A DNA stretch of 23,322 nt, taken from Rhodospirillaceae bacterium. Lineage in GTDB: Bacteria > Pseudomonadota > Alphaproteobacteria > UBA8366 > GCA-2717185. The stretch is taken from the NCBI GenBank assembly GCA_002717185.1, contig PBDC01000019.1, positions 91,001-114,322 of the forward strand. The letters run 5' to 3'. The notes below the pieces were generated by a model. That model saw nothing but the letters and a program-made list of their open reading frames with translations, was not told the origin of the DNA and did no database searches. The translations under genes were made by a program, and so were the position numbers. Shown here in pieces: positions 7,856-16,480 of this stretch (the stretch's first letter is position 1; every line of letters begins with the position of its first letter).

Positions 7856-8173
7856 CTAGTTGGCGCGTCGGCGGATTATGTAGTGGCTGTTTTCGAATCC
7901 GTCGAAAAACTCCTCGATCAAGGGATGATGGATAGGGTCTTTACCCAGGTCTTCTTCCAGGTTTCGTTCCGCGACGTAGGTGGTGTGCGTCCCGTTATGG
8001 ACAAGAACATGATACCAGGGTTCATCACGCGGTGGCCGCGAACGTGCCATCTGCGCGTACCATTCTTCCGAGCCTTGGAATTCAGCATCGACATCGAAGA
8101 TAGCGCCGCGATAATCAAATAACAGATGATGCACCAGCTCGCCGACAGAGAATTTAGCTTTGCTATCAGTCAT
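7856..8173 (-). CDS. hspQ: Heat shock protein HspQ (YccV family)
   Basis: A 105-residue protein of normal HspQ length. The family features are AKFSVGELVHHLLFDYRGAI near the N-terminus, the central WYAQMARSRPPRDEPWYHVL, and VAERNLEEDLGKDPIHHPLI. In enterobacteria HspQ acts as a specificity factor for the Lon protease and was earlier described as a hemimethylated-DNA binding protein; its role in this organism is inferred from family membership. The ATG at 8173 has no strong ribosome binding site. Upstream is the remnant at 8275-8676, so the hspQ promoter must lie close to the gene, within about 8174-8280. Confidence 0.92.
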   Translation of the reverse strand: MTDSKAKFSVGELVHHLLFDYRGAIFDVDAEFQGSEEWYAQMARSRPPRDEPWYHVLVHNGTHTTYVAERNLEEDLGKDPIHHPLIEEFFDGFENSHYIIRRRAN

Positions 8174-8274
8174 GGAATTCGGTGTATAGCCTGAGACAAG
8201 GGAATTCTATGTCTGTAAGAGGCTAAATTCCAGAAACAACGCGACGTTGTGAGGGAGATAATCTTGTTGTGAAG

Positions 8275-8676
8275 TTACTCGATGCAGTTGACCCGAGCCA
8301 GGGTCTCAATCTTTTCTGCCTTCGTCTCGAACTGAGGGGAACCAGGTCTGTGTATATCATTGGAAATATTAGGAGTTTCATATTTCCCTGATACGCAGAA
8401 CAGTTCCTTCGTTAAGTCGCTTTTCCAAACCTTCAAGGTGAGCTGTCAGAAAATAACGATACTGAATTTTTCCGAGTCGCTGCCGTCCTAGACGTTCTTC
8501 ATGTAGTAGGTGAAGTAGACAATGGTGTTGACCATCACCGAGGTGGTTGATCAGCGCACCGTGTTTGTAACGTTTCAAATGACCGGTTTGTCTAGCAGCT
8601 TGTACTTTTCTTCCTTCGTGATCAATTTTCCAATCGCATAGCAGTCGAGTGCGAAGGCGCGCCTGGATTGGATCAT
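8275..8676 (-). pseudogene. Decayed gene, 134 codons with four internal stops
   Basis: A single minus-strand frame runs from ATG 8676 (MIQSRRAFALDCYAIGKLIT, then KEEKYKLLDKPVI) to TAA 8275 but is broken by TGA, TGA, TAG and TGA. Protein-like pieces persist throughout: STTSVMVNTIVYFTYYMKNV in the middle and GSPQFETKAEKIETLARVNC at the end. That one frame keeps coding character over 134 codons despite four nonsense mutations suggests point-mutation decay rather than frameshifts. A 101-residue open frame on the same strand in another register (8378-8683) looks like a shadow. The family is not recognised. The former start codon lies just beside the imuA promoter. Confidence 0.4.
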
Positions 8677-8692
8677 ATTGCATTTGCTCTTA

Positions 8693-8726
8693 TTGACTTT
8701 TCGTTAAATAAGAACAAAATAAGAAC
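8693..8726 (+). promoter_or_regulatory. LexA-controlled promoter of the imuA-imuB-dnaE2 operon
   Basis: GAAC-AAAATAA-GAAC at 8712-8726 is, on the other strand, GTTC-N7-GTTC, the direct-repeat LexA box of Alphaproteobacteria. A -35-like TTGACT lies at 8693-8698; 17 bases later the weak AT-rich AAAATA (8716-8721) falls inside the box, so bound LexA would block RNA polymerase. The box ends 19 bases before the imuA ATG. Confidence 0.8.
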
Positions 8727-8745
8727 ATTAATCGAAAAGATACCA

Positions 8746-9435
8746 ATGAGCTTAGCTAGAACGTTTCACCGCACCCCGACGATCGATGCGTTGCGTGCGC
8801 AGGTCGCCACGATAGAACAGAACGCTGTGGGTGGACGGAAAATCATTTCACTCGGATTGTCCGCGCTCGATGCGGCCTTGCCGGAAGGAGGCCTCGTTTT
8901 AGGAGGAGTACATGAGGCGACAGGTTCGGCTGCGGGCTGTTTTGTGGGAATGGTCGCTACGCAACTTGAAGGACCGGTGTTGTGGTGCGTTGATGTGGAT
9001 GCCCGCACCAAGCTTTTCGGGCCAGGCCTTGTCTCCTTTGGACTGCATCCGGTACGCGTCATTGTCGCTCACTGTCGGGGACGGACTGATTTGTTATGGG
9101 CGATGGAAGAGGGACTGCGGACGTCAGCACTCACGGCTGTAATAGGAGAGCCGTTGGGTATTGTCGATCTAATAGCGAGCCGCCGTCTTCAGCTGGCGGC
9201 TGAGGCTGGCGAAACGTTGGGTATCGTCCTGAATGTAGAGAAAGAAGTGCGGTTCGCTCCAAGTGCATTGGAGAGCCGCTGGCGGATTGACTCAGAACCG
9301 GCAGTCGACCTGGTTTGTCCGCGCTGGAGAGTGGTTCTTGAACGGTGTCGAGGCGGTGTCCACGAACCGTATTGGATAGTGGAACGGGATGAAACGAAGG
9401 GTCATTTCGCTGTGGTTACCGCGTTTGGCGACTAA
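8746..9435 (+). CDS. imuA: ImuA, SOS mutagenesis accessory protein
   Basis: ImuA is a RecA-fold-related protein that works with ImuB and the DnaE2 polymerase in SOS-induced translesion synthesis. The motif GLSALDAALPEGGLVLGGVHE (residues 37-57) stands where RecA-like proteins have their Walker A region, and the rest follows the family, including VLWCVDVDARTKLFGPGL. The start is placed at ATG 8746 (229 residues), not at the earlier in-frame ATG 8668, because the longer version would run through the LexA box and promoter. AAAAG stands a few bases upstream of the chosen ATG. The 3' end overlaps imuB by 47 bases. ImuA is distant from true RecA, and its biochemical role is known only as an accessory factor that contacts the other cassette proteins. 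Confidence 0.9.
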   Translation: MSLARTFHRTPTIDALRAQVATIEQNAVGGRKIISLGLSALDAALPEGGLVLGGVHEATGSAAGCFVGMVATQLEGPVLWCVDVDARTKLFGPGLVSFGLHPVRVIVAHCRGRTDLLWAMEEGLRTSALTAVIGEPLGIVDLIASRRLQLAAEAGETLGIVLNVEKEVRFAPSALESRWRIDSEPAVDLVCPRWRVVLERCRGGVHEPYWIVERDETKGHFAVVTAFGD

Positions 9436-10954
9436 CCGGCTGCGGAATCGTAAACAAAGCGCCGCACTACAGTCAGGCCAGGCTCCTCTTCGAAGGGGCT
9501 ATGAAGATCAATCGCCACTGATTGTTGTGACCGAAACGGGTGACCGGTTCCTCGTGGTAGCACTCAACTATGAGGCGGAGAAAGCCGGATTAATAGTGGG
9601 AATGACACTTCCCGATGCCCGTGCGGTGTTCCCAGCCGTTACAGTGGCATTTGCCGACCCGACTGCCGATGCCGCTTTGCTAGATCGGCTGGTTGCTTGG
9701 TGTGGACGCTATACGCCATGGGCGGCGGCTGAGGGGGGAGACGGAATCTTTCTTGACGTAACTGGCTGTGCTCATCTGTTCGGCGGTGAAGCGGCGATGT
9801 GCGCCGATCTTATGGCGCGTCTTGAAAATTTCGGTTATGTGACACGCACAGCTCTAGCCGACACACTAGGGGCTGCTTGGGCCTTATCTCATTTTGGTAA
9901 GAGTGGGACGGTCGTTTCCTCCGGAGAGATGGGCGATACGCTTTCCTGTTTGCCTGTTGCCGCCCTGCGGCTTGACCCGGGAACGGTCAGCGACCTTGCG
10001 CAAGTCGGTGTTCGCACTATCGGGGCATTACACAACATGTCCCGTGCATCATTGGCCGCACGGTTCGGTGACGTTGTGGGACAACGCCTTGACCAGGCTT
10101 TTGGGCATATCCGTGAACCGATCTCACCCCGTACGCCGGTCGTACAGTTTCGGGCCCGGCTAGCCTTTGCTGAACCCATCGCGTTAATCACCGATATAGA
10201 GCGAGGCGTGCAACACCTGCTTGATGATCTGTGCCGAAAGCTTATCGAGGCGGGCCAGGGTGGTAGGCAGTTGCTGTTGATCCTGTATCGTGTTGATGGG
10301 GAAGTCTTCAAGACCGTGGTCGGTGCGGCTCGGCCGACTTGCGATCCGACTCGGCTGGCTCGGTTATTTAGCGGCCGTTTGTGTGGTTTCGAACCCGCCT
10401 TCGGTGTCGATGTCATGACGTTGACTGCATCGGTGACTGAGCCGATGACATCGGTGACGCCAGCAATGCGTCACATTTTGCCGCCAAATCAGGCGATTTG
10501 CAGCGATGGGCTGGCGCCCTTGATTGATTGTCTCGGGAACCGCCTTGGCTTTGACCAAGTTGTGCGGCTCACCGCCATCGAAAGCCACCTCCCGGAACGG
10601 ATGGTAAAAGCAACGTCAGCATTGGACGATACCGCCATATTCGCTTGGCCATTATCGCCGTCGCGCCCCCTTCGCCTGCTGGGTTGGCCAGAACGAATCG
10701 AGGCGATCCTGCCGGAACAGGATCCTCAGGCATCACCCCTGAGCTTTCAATGGCGGCGGACTGATCATGAGATCCATCTCTCCGAAGGACCGGAACGAAT
10801 TGCGCCGGAATGGTGGGTCGAGGGCGACCCAACGAGGACTTGGGACTATTGGCGAGTTGAGGACACGATGGGGCGCCAGTTCTGGATCTGCCGACATGGG
10901 CTGCTGCGGCCAGGCGAGAGTCCTGAATGGTTTATGCATGGGCTATTCGTATGA
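9389..10954 (+). CDS. imuB: ImuB, catalytically inactive Y-family polymerase homologue
   Basis: A 521-residue protein with the ImuB start RRVISLWLPRLATNRL. In active Y-family polymerases this region holds the first catalytic aspartate in a D-x-D motif; here it is replaced by LWLPRLATN. The second catalytic site (S-x-D-E) is replaced by GIFLDVTGC (119-127). Loss of these acidic residues is the hallmark of ImuB, which acts as a scaffold linking DnaE2, ImuA and the sliding clamp. The fingers and palm region is recognisable (VVALNYEAEKAGLIVGMTLP), as is the C-terminal tail around RPLRLLGWPERIE. Translation probably couples to imuA, since the start lies inside that gene, and to dnaE2 through an ATGA overlap. 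No separate promoter is seen. Confidence 0.93.
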   Translation: MKRRVISLWLPRLATNRLRNRKQSAALQSGQAPLRRGYEDQSPLIVVTETGDRFLVVALNYEAEKAGLIVGMTLPDARAVFPAVTVAFADPTADAALLDRLVAWCGRYTPWAAAEGGDGIFLDVTGCAHLFGGEAAMCADLMARLENFGYVTRTALADTLGAAWALSHFGKSGTVVSSGEMGDTLSCLPVAALRLDPGTVSDLAQVGVRTIGALHNMSRASLAARFGDVVGQRLDQAFGHIREPISPRTPVVQFRARLAFAEPIALITDIERGVQHLLDDLCRKLIEAGQGGRQLLLILYRVDGEVFKTVVGAARPTCDPTRLARLFSGRLCGFEPAFGVDVMTLTASVTEPMTSVTPAMRHILPPNQAICSDGLAPLIDCLGNRLGFDQVVRLTAIESHLPERMVKATSALDDTAIFAWPLSPSRPLRLLGWPERIEAILPEQDPQASPLSFQWRRTDHEIHLSEGPERIAPEWWVEGDPTRTWDYWRVEDTMGRQFWICRHGLLRPGESPEWFMHGLFV

Positions 10955-13900
10955 CTGAATATGTTGAACTCCAGGTCACGACCAATTTCAGTTTCCTGCG
11001 CGGGGCGTCGCATCCGGCCGAGTTAGTGTTTCAGGCTGCGGCGCTGGGACACCCTGCGATCGCGGTAACCGACCGCAATAGCCTGGCAGGTGTTGTCCGA
11101 GCGCATGTGGCGGCGAAAGAAGTGGGGATCGAGCTAGTCGTCGGCGCCCGGCTCGATTTGGCAGACGGCGCTAGCCTGCTTGCTTATCCAATTGATCGGG
11201 CAGCCTATGGCCGGTTATCACGGCTCATCACAGTGGGCCGCCGTCGCGCGCCGAAGGGGGAATGCATTCTGTACTGCGAGGATGTGCTCGCTTATGGCGA
11301 GGGCCTCATTCTCATCGTCCTGTCGCCAGACCCTGTTCATGAGACGTTGGAGGAGCAAGTCGATAATTTGCGTGCGGCGTTTCCAAACGCAGTCTATTTA
11401 GCGGCGCAAAACCTGTGCCGTGGGGACGATCGACGGCGGCTTGCGTATCGGGCGGATCTGGCTATGCATTTGGGCGTACCGCTGGTTGCAACGAACGATG
11501 TGCTGATGCATGTCCGAGTGCGGCGGCCACTGCTCGATGTGGTGACCTGTATCCGTGAAAAATGCGTCATTGACGAGGCGGGCTGGAGACTAGGAGCGAA
11601 TGCAGAGCAACATCTCAAATCCGCAGTTGACATGGCATACCTATTCCGGGGCCACGAAACGGCACTGGGCCGTACCGTGGAGATTGCAGAACGCTGCAAC
11701 TTTTCACTAGACGAGTTGCGCTACGAATATCCGGATGAAATTACCCCTGACGGGGAACCGGCGCAGCTTCAACTTGAGCGTCTAACCTGGAAAGGGGCGA
11801 AATGGCGCTATCCCGGTGGCCCGACAGCGGAGGTAAAAAAGACGCTTGAGTATGAATTGGCGTTAATCTCTGAGCTGAACTATGGCCCTTATTTTCTGAC
11901 AGTCTACGATCTCGTTCAGTTCGCGCGTGATAAAGGAATCCTTTGCCAGGGTCGAGGGTCCGCCGCCAATTCAGCCGTCTGCTATTGCCTCGGGATCACG
12001 GCAGTCAATCCGTCGCGTCTCGACCTGCTGTTCGAGCGTTTTGTCTCCGCTGAACGGGACGAACCACCCGATATCGATGTCGATTTTGAGCATGAGCGGC
12101 GCGAGGAGGTCATCCAATATATTTACAACAAATATGGTCGGAATCGTGCAGGTCTCGCGGCGACGGTGATCAGTTACCGTTCCCGCAGTGCGGTTCGCGA
12201 GGTGGGCAAAGTGTTCGGGCTGTCCGCTGATACGATCACGGTGCTGACCAGCCAACTCCATGGCCGGTCGAGCGATCCAGTTACGGATGAGCAGATACGC
12301 GAAGTGGGGCTTGATCCGATGGATCGGCGCATTCGCATGGTGCTTGCACTAACGGCAGAGATTTGCGGGTTCCCACGTCATATGTCGCAGCATGTGGGTG
12401 GTTTTGTCATCACGCGGGGACGGCTCGACGAACTGACACCAATCGAGAACGCGGCTATGGAAGACCGGACTGTCATCGAATGGAACAAGGACGATCTAGA
12501 TGCGCTTCACATCCTGAAGGTCGACGTGCTTGGTCTTGGCATGCTGACTTGTATCCGCAAGGGGCTTGATCTGATAAAGAGCCATTACGGTGTCTCCTAT
12601 GATCTCGCGACTGTGCCGCAGGACGATGCGCGAGTCTACGACATGTTGTGCCGGGGAGACTCGACCGGCGTTTTCCAGGTCGAAAGCCGGGCGCAGATGG
12701 CGTTTCTGCCACGTATGAAGCCGCGTACCTTTTACGATCTGGTGATCGAGGTGGCGATTGTGCGTCCTGGACCGATCCAGGGTGACATGGTGCATCCCTA
12801 TCTGCGTCGGCGGAATGGCGAGGAACGGGTCGAGTATCCATCAGAGGGTCTGAAGGGTGTGTTGCAAAAAACCCTCGGGGTCCCCTTATTTCAGGAACAG
12901 GCGATGAAAGTAGCTATCGTCGGTGCCGGTTTTACCCCATCTGAAGCCGATCGCTTACGCCGCGCTATGGCCACCTTCCGCCATACCGGCACGATACACA
13001 GCTTCCGGGAGAAGATGATCAATGGCATGCAGGCGAACGGCTACGATGCGGACTTCGCTGAGCGCTGTTTTCGACAGATCGAAGGCTTTGGTGATTATGG
13101 TTTCCCTGAAAGCCATGCGGCGAGTTTCGCCTTGCTCGTTTACATTTCAGCCTGGATGAAATGTCATTATCCGGCCGTCTTCGCCTGTGCCCTGCTTAAC
13201 AGCCAGCCCATGGGGTTTTACGCACCGGCGCAGATCGTACGTGATGTGCGTGAACACGGTGTGTCGACCCGGCCGCCGGACGTGAATTTTTCCAAATGGG
13301 ATTGCACCCTGGAACTCGACGAGACGGGGGAAGGTGCCTACGCGCTGCGTTTGGGTTTGCGGCAGATCAAGGGTTTCAAGGTGGAAGACGGTGAGTGGGT
13401 CGAGGCAGCGCGGAACAACGGTTATGCTGACCCGGCTGCGATCTGGCGGCGCGCCGGGTTGAACGGGGCGGCTCTGGAAAAATTGGCGCAGGCCGACGCC
13501 TTTGCGTCGATGGGGCTGTCGCGCCGGGAAGGTTTGTGGGCGGCTCGGCGTTTCGTTGCCGCTAATTCCCTGGGTAATGCCAAGCCGCTGCCCTTGTTCG
13601 AGGCGGCTGGCGACGACGGGTGGGGACCGGATATGCCGGTAATTTTGCCGGATATGACGCCGGGCGAGGCAGTGATGGCGGATTACGCTTCGATCCGCAT
13701 GTCGCTGCGGGAGCATCCGATGGCGCTGCTGCGTAAGCGTTTTGAGGATGCGACACCCGCCGGAGCCTTGGTGGCAACAGATAACGATGCCTGGATTACG
13801 GTTGTCGGACTTGTCCTGGCGCGGCAGCGGCCAGGCACTGCCAAGGGTGTCATCTTCGCGACACTTGAGGACGAAACCGGAGTCGCCAACGTTATCGTAT

Positions 13901-14160
13901 GGTCAAAAATTTTCGAGAAATTCCGCCGCGTCGTACTGACATCACGTTTGCTCAAGGTGACAGGCCAGTTTCAGCGCGAAGGGATCGTGACCCATCTCAT
14001 CGCCGAGCGGCTGGAGGATTGTTCGCCATTGCTCGACAGTCTAGCATCTCCGCCTATTGAAAATGTCCGGGGGCCGCGCCCCGCACCGCCGCCTAAGCCC
14101 GGCTTCCGCCACCCAAACAACCAGAATGCCGTTCTGTTCCCAAGTCGGGATTTTCACTAG
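10951..14160 (+). CDS. dnaE2: Error-prone DNA polymerase DnaE2 (ImuC)
   Basis: A C-family DNA polymerase of 1069 residues, the usual DnaE2 length, which performs mutagenic lesion bypass after SOS induction. Order of domains: N-terminal PHP domain from TTNFSFLRGASHPAEL onward; polymerase palm with two catalytic aspartates in PDIDVDFEH (373-381) and the third at D525 in LKVDVLGLGM; helix-hairpin-helix region near GFGDYGFPESHAASFALLVY; C-terminal OB fold near WITVVGLVLARQRPGTAKG; and the typical terminal SRDFH. The start is placed at ATG 10951, whose ATGA overlaps the imuB stop and gives MTEYVELQVTTNFSFL; an in-frame ATG eight codons earlier is possible but would lie deeper in imuB. Third and last gene of the LexA-controlled cassette. 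Confidence 0.96.
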   Translation: MTEYVELQVTTNFSFLRGASHPAELVFQAAALGHPAIAVTDRNSLAGVVRAHVAAKEVGIELVVGARLDLADGASLLAYPIDRAAYGRLSRLITVGRRRAPKGECILYCEDVLAYGEGLILIVLSPDPVHETLEEQVDNLRAAFPNAVYLAAQNLCRGDDRRRLAYRADLAMHLGVPLVATNDVLMHVRVRRPLLDVVTCIREKCVIDEAGWRLGANAEQHLKSAVDMAYLFRGHETALGRTVEIAERCNFSLDELRYEYPDEITPDGEPAQLQLERLTWKGAKWRYPGGPTAEVKKTLEYELALISELNYGPYFLTVYDLVQFARDKGILCQGRGSAANSAVCYCLGITAVNPSRLDLLFERFVSAERDEPPDIDVDFEHERREEVIQYIYNKYGRNRAGLAATVISYRSRSAVREVGKVFGLSADTITVLTSQLHGRSSDPVTDEQIREVGLDPMDRRIRMVLALTAEICGFPRHMSQHVGGFVITRGRLDELTPIENAAMEDRTVIEWNKDDLDALHILKVDVLGLGMLTCIRKGLDLIKSHYGVSYDLATVPQDDARVYDMLCRGDSTGVFQVESRAQMAFLPRMKPRTFYDLVIEVAIVRPGPIQGDMVHPYLRRRNGEERVEYPSEGLKGVLQKTLGVPLFQEQAMKVAIVGAGFTPSEADRLRRAMATFRHTGTIHSFREKMINGMQANGYDADFAERCFRQIEGFGDYGFPESHAASFALLVYISAWMKCHYPAVFACALLNSQPMGFYAPAQIVRDVREHGVSTRPPDVNFSKWDCTLELDETGEGAYALRLGLRQIKGFKVEDGEWVEAARNNGYADPAAIWRRAGLNGAALEKLAQADAFASMGLSRREGLWAARRFVAANSLGNAKPLPLFEAAGDDGWGPDMPVILPDMTPGEAVMADYASIRMSLREHPMALLRKRFEDATPAGALVATDNDAWITVVGLVLARQRPGTAKGVIFATLEDETGVANVIVWSKIFEKFRRVVLTSRLLKVTGQFQREGIVTHLIAERLEDCSPLLDSLASPPIENVRGPRPAPPPKPGFRHPNNQNAVLFPSRDFH

Positions 14161-14232
14161 GCCGCGCGTCACAATCGCCTCATAGTATTGCCTCTGATGG
14201 GGGGTGTCAGAACATGATACCGAACGAGACAT

Positions 14233-15441
14233 ATGCCGGATAAAGGCACATACCGGCGGATAGTCTGGCCGTTCGCGATCGCCGAGACGATTATCTGGGC
14301 GGCGATATACTATTCTTTCCCGGCGCTTCTACTGACGTGGGAACAGGACCTCGGCTGGTCGAAGACAGAGCTGACGGGCGCGTTCACGGTGTCACTTATC
14401 GTCAATGCCCTGTGTGCACCGTTGGCCGGCCGGCTGATCGATCGCGGCTACGGACGGTTCCTTTTCATGGGCAGCATGCTGCTCGGCGCGGCGTTGCTCT
14501 GCGCTCTCTCCATGATCACTGAGATATGGCAGTTTTATGCCGTTTGGCTGGCAATGGGTGCGGCGATGTCAGGCTGCATGTATGAGCCCTGTTTTGCGAT
14601 CATCACACGCAGTTTTCGAGAAAATGCGAAAAGGGCGATCACATTGGTCACTTTGGTCGCTGGCCTGGCGGGCACGGTTTCCTTTCCCAGCGCTCACGCA
14701 CTGGTGGAAATGATGGGGTGGCGCATGACCGTGCTGGTCTTCGCCGCCGTGATGGTGATCACCACGGGACCGTTGGTTTGGATCGCCTGCCGTGCGGCGG
14801 ATCGCATGGCAGAAGGCCGTGCCTTTGTTCCCAGTCAGAAGACACGTCACGCGCTCCGTATCCTGAAGACCTTTGCCTTCTGGGCGTTGGCGCTCTCTTT
14901 TGCCATGTTGGCCCTGCATCATGGGATGATGATCAACCACATTCTCCCTATCTTCGACGAACGTGGCATCGCTAAAGAAGCGGCGGTGCTCGCCATTTCG
15001 ATGATCGGGCCGATGCAGGTTGCCGGCCGCCTCGCCATGATGGCGGCGGAGCGGTATGTCTCGACGATGGTGATTTCTGCCGGTTGCTTTATTGCTGTCT
15101 TCGGCGCCTCGACGGCATTGTTGGGCACATCGGCTATGCCAAGTCTAATCGCTATGTTCGTTCTGCTGCAGGGCGCCGGGAACGGGGTTGTCAGCATAGT
15201 GAGGCCAGTTCTTATCGCGACATTGCTGAGCCGTCGGAACTTCGGCGCTGTGTCAGGCTTGGCCGCGACGGCCTTTATGGCAGGCACGGCCTTCGGTCCG
15301 ACTTTGGGGTCGCTCATCTGGGAGATCGGCGGCTATGATCTGGTCATCAACTTGGCCATCGCGATGCCGCTGATCGGACTGCTACTGTTGCTCGCGGCAG
15401 CGCGGTATCCGTCAACCGTGTCGGATGAAGATCCAGAATAA
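14233..15441 (+). CDS. MFS transporter (possible monocarboxylate/oxalate type)
   Basis: A 402-residue inner-membrane transporter with about 12 hydrophobic segments. The loop between helices 2 and 3 reads PLAGRLIDRGYGRF, the standard MFS G-R-x-x-D-R-x-G motif. The N-terminal LTWEQDLGWSKTELTGAFTV is typical of the branch annotated as monocarboxylate/oxalate-type or MCT-like MFS proteins in Proteobacteria, but the substrate is not established. It starts 72 bases after dnaE2 and probably has its own promoter, since it has no evident link to SOS repair. The DUF1185 gene follows after 11 bases, suggesting that the two form one transcript and that the pump moves a metabolite connected with that protein. 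Confidence 0.88.
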   Translation: MPDKGTYRRIVWPFAIAETIIWAAIYYSFPALLLTWEQDLGWSKTELTGAFTVSLIVNALCAPLAGRLIDRGYGRFLFMGSMLLGAALLCALSMITEIWQFYAVWLAMGAAMSGCMYEPCFAIITRSFRENAKRAITLVTLVAGLAGTVSFPSAHALVEMMGWRMTVLVFAAVMVITTGPLVWIACRAADRMAEGRAFVPSQKTRHALRILKTFAFWALALSFAMLALHHGMMINHILPIFDERGIAKEAAVLAISMIGPMQVAGRLAMMAAERYVSTMVISAGCFIAVFGASTALLGTSAMPSLIAMFVLLQGAGNGVVSIVRPVLIATLLSRRNFGAVSGLAATAFMAGTAFGPTLGSLIWEIGGYDLVINLAIAMPLIGLLLLLAAARYPSTVSDEDPE

Positions 15442-15452
15442 AGAGATCTAAA

Positions 15453-15998
15453 ATGGACGTTCGTAAGACCTTGCTGATCAAGGAAATCATCGAAACCGAT
15501 GGCATCGGCGAAGCATGCGACCCGATCACACGCGTTGCAGCTATGGCCGTGGTTCGGAACCCTTTCGCCGGCAAATTCGGTGAGAATTTGTCGCCGTTGT
15601 TCGATATGGGTGGCGTGCTTGGGGATCGCCTGATGGCAGAGGCCGTAGCTGCCCTTGGCGGTCCGCCGGTAAGCTACGGCAAGGCGGCCCTGGTGGGTGT
15701 CAACGGCGACCTCGAACATGGCGGTGCGCTGATCCATCCAAAGCTGGGTAAGCCAATGCGGGCTTCGGTTGGTGGGGGCAAGGCCTTGATCCCCTCGAAT
15801 GCCAAAGTCGGTGCCATTGGCGCTTCAGTTGACCTACCGCTCGGCCACAAGGACGAAGCCTGGTCGTTTGACCATTTCGATACCATGACCTTGATGGTAG
15901 GCGATGCGCCGCGCCCAGATGAGATAGTGCTCTTCATGGCCGTCGCTGATGGTGGACGGCCGCTTCCAAGGGTCGGTAGTGGTCCGATCGCAGACTAG
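15453..15998 (+). CDS. DUF1185 / 'amino acid synthesis' family protein
   Basis: A 181-residue protein matching the AA_synth family (DUF1185). Typical segments are RKTLLIKEIIETDGIGEACD near the start, AMAVVRNPFAGKF (about 30-42), LGDRLMAEAVAALGGPPVSYGK, and LIHPKLGKPMRASVGGGKAL with the conserved glycine-rich turn. The end, VLFMAVADGGRPLPRVG, is also standard, so the protein is complete. The family name comes from a proposed role in amino-acid metabolism; to my knowledge the biochemical function is unproven. These genes often sit beside transporters and catabolic enzymes, as here, 11 bases after an MFS gene. A ribosome-binding AAAGAG lies upstream of the ATG. Confidence 0.85.
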   Translation: MDVRKTLLIKEIIETDGIGEACDPITRVAAMAVVRNPFAGKFGENLSPLFDMGGVLGDRLMAEAVAALGGPPVSYGKAALVGVNGDLEHGGALIHPKLGKPMRASVGGGKALIPSNAKVGAIGASVDLPLGHKDEAWSFDHFDTMTLMVGDAPRPDEIVLFMAVADGGRPLPRVGSGPIAD

Positions 15999-16000
15999 CT

Positions 16001-16204
16001 TTGCGTGAGGTTTTCGTTGGCAGCGAGTTGGAAATCGAAGTAAGGCGCCTATTTCCGCGGCATGATCTATTCGTAAATGGTAGTTGCGGCGCCGTTCCCT
16101 TGATCCGCTTGGACGAAGATTACATGCCACTGCACGGCACCTCGATATTTTGTACCCTGAAGATCAACGCGGTTGCAGCGCCCTTCCGGCGATGGTCGCA
16201 GTGA
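16001..16204 (+). other. Uncertain 67-codon open frame after the DUF1185 gene
   Basis: A TTG at 16001, three bases after the DUF1185 stop, opens a frame of 67 residues (LREVFVGSELEIEVRRLFPR, later MPLHGTSIFCTLKINAVAAP). Composition is protein-like, but there is no ribosome binding site and no family I recognise. It may be a small gene, a remnant or chance. Confidence 0.2.
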
Positions 16205-16238
16205 CGGCTAAATTATGTATGTACGTTTGATTTCGTTC

Positions 16239-16480
16239 CTACTCCAGATTCTCAAGCGCATAGGCGATTAGGCTGCCCACCATCGCCTCGCCTGCGACCA
16301 TTGCAATGACATAGTGTTACGCAAGAATTTGCTCGAAATAGGCTTTGCCGGAACAGAGCCGAGATAGTTGCTTGGCTTCCTCTAATGCTTAAACGAATTA
16401 ATGAGTTGCTTCTGCGTGAGCGAAGGGTCCCTTGGCGTTAGACAGTGGACCAAGTGTGACGTCTTCGCTGCTATGGATTA
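16239..16480 (-). pseudogene. Decayed small gene with three in-frame stops
   Basis: In the gap before the HpaB-type gene, one minus-strand frame reads EDVTLGPLSNAKGPFAHAEA, then two TAA stops, then ALEEAKQLSRLCSGKAYFEQ followed by ILA, a third TAA, and HYVIAMVAGEAMVGSLIAYA, ending with TAG at 16239-16241. All fragments are in the same register, so decay is by nonsense mutation. No start codon could be placed; the upstream end (about 16480) is approximate and may extend into the 5' region of the HpaB-type gene. The family is not recognised. Confidence 0.4.

Noticed and set aside
8275..8676. The internal TGA codons of this remnant as further selenocysteine sites
   Set aside because: There are three TGA plus one TAG, no family with Sec or Cys at those places, and no SECIS-like hairpin was noticed.
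8378..8683. 101-codon minus-strand frame upstream of hspQ
   Set aside because: Rich in His, Arg and Leu like a shadow, while another register over the same bases reads as a decayed protein; the choice is not certain.
9889..10416. 175-codon minus-strand open frame inside imuB
   Set aside because: Antisense shadow; Ser, Arg and Pro-rich sequence with no recognisable domain.
13147..13716. 189-codon minus-strand open frame inside dnaE2
   Set aside because: Antisense shadow of a well-conserved polymerase gene, with biased composition and no ribosome binding site.
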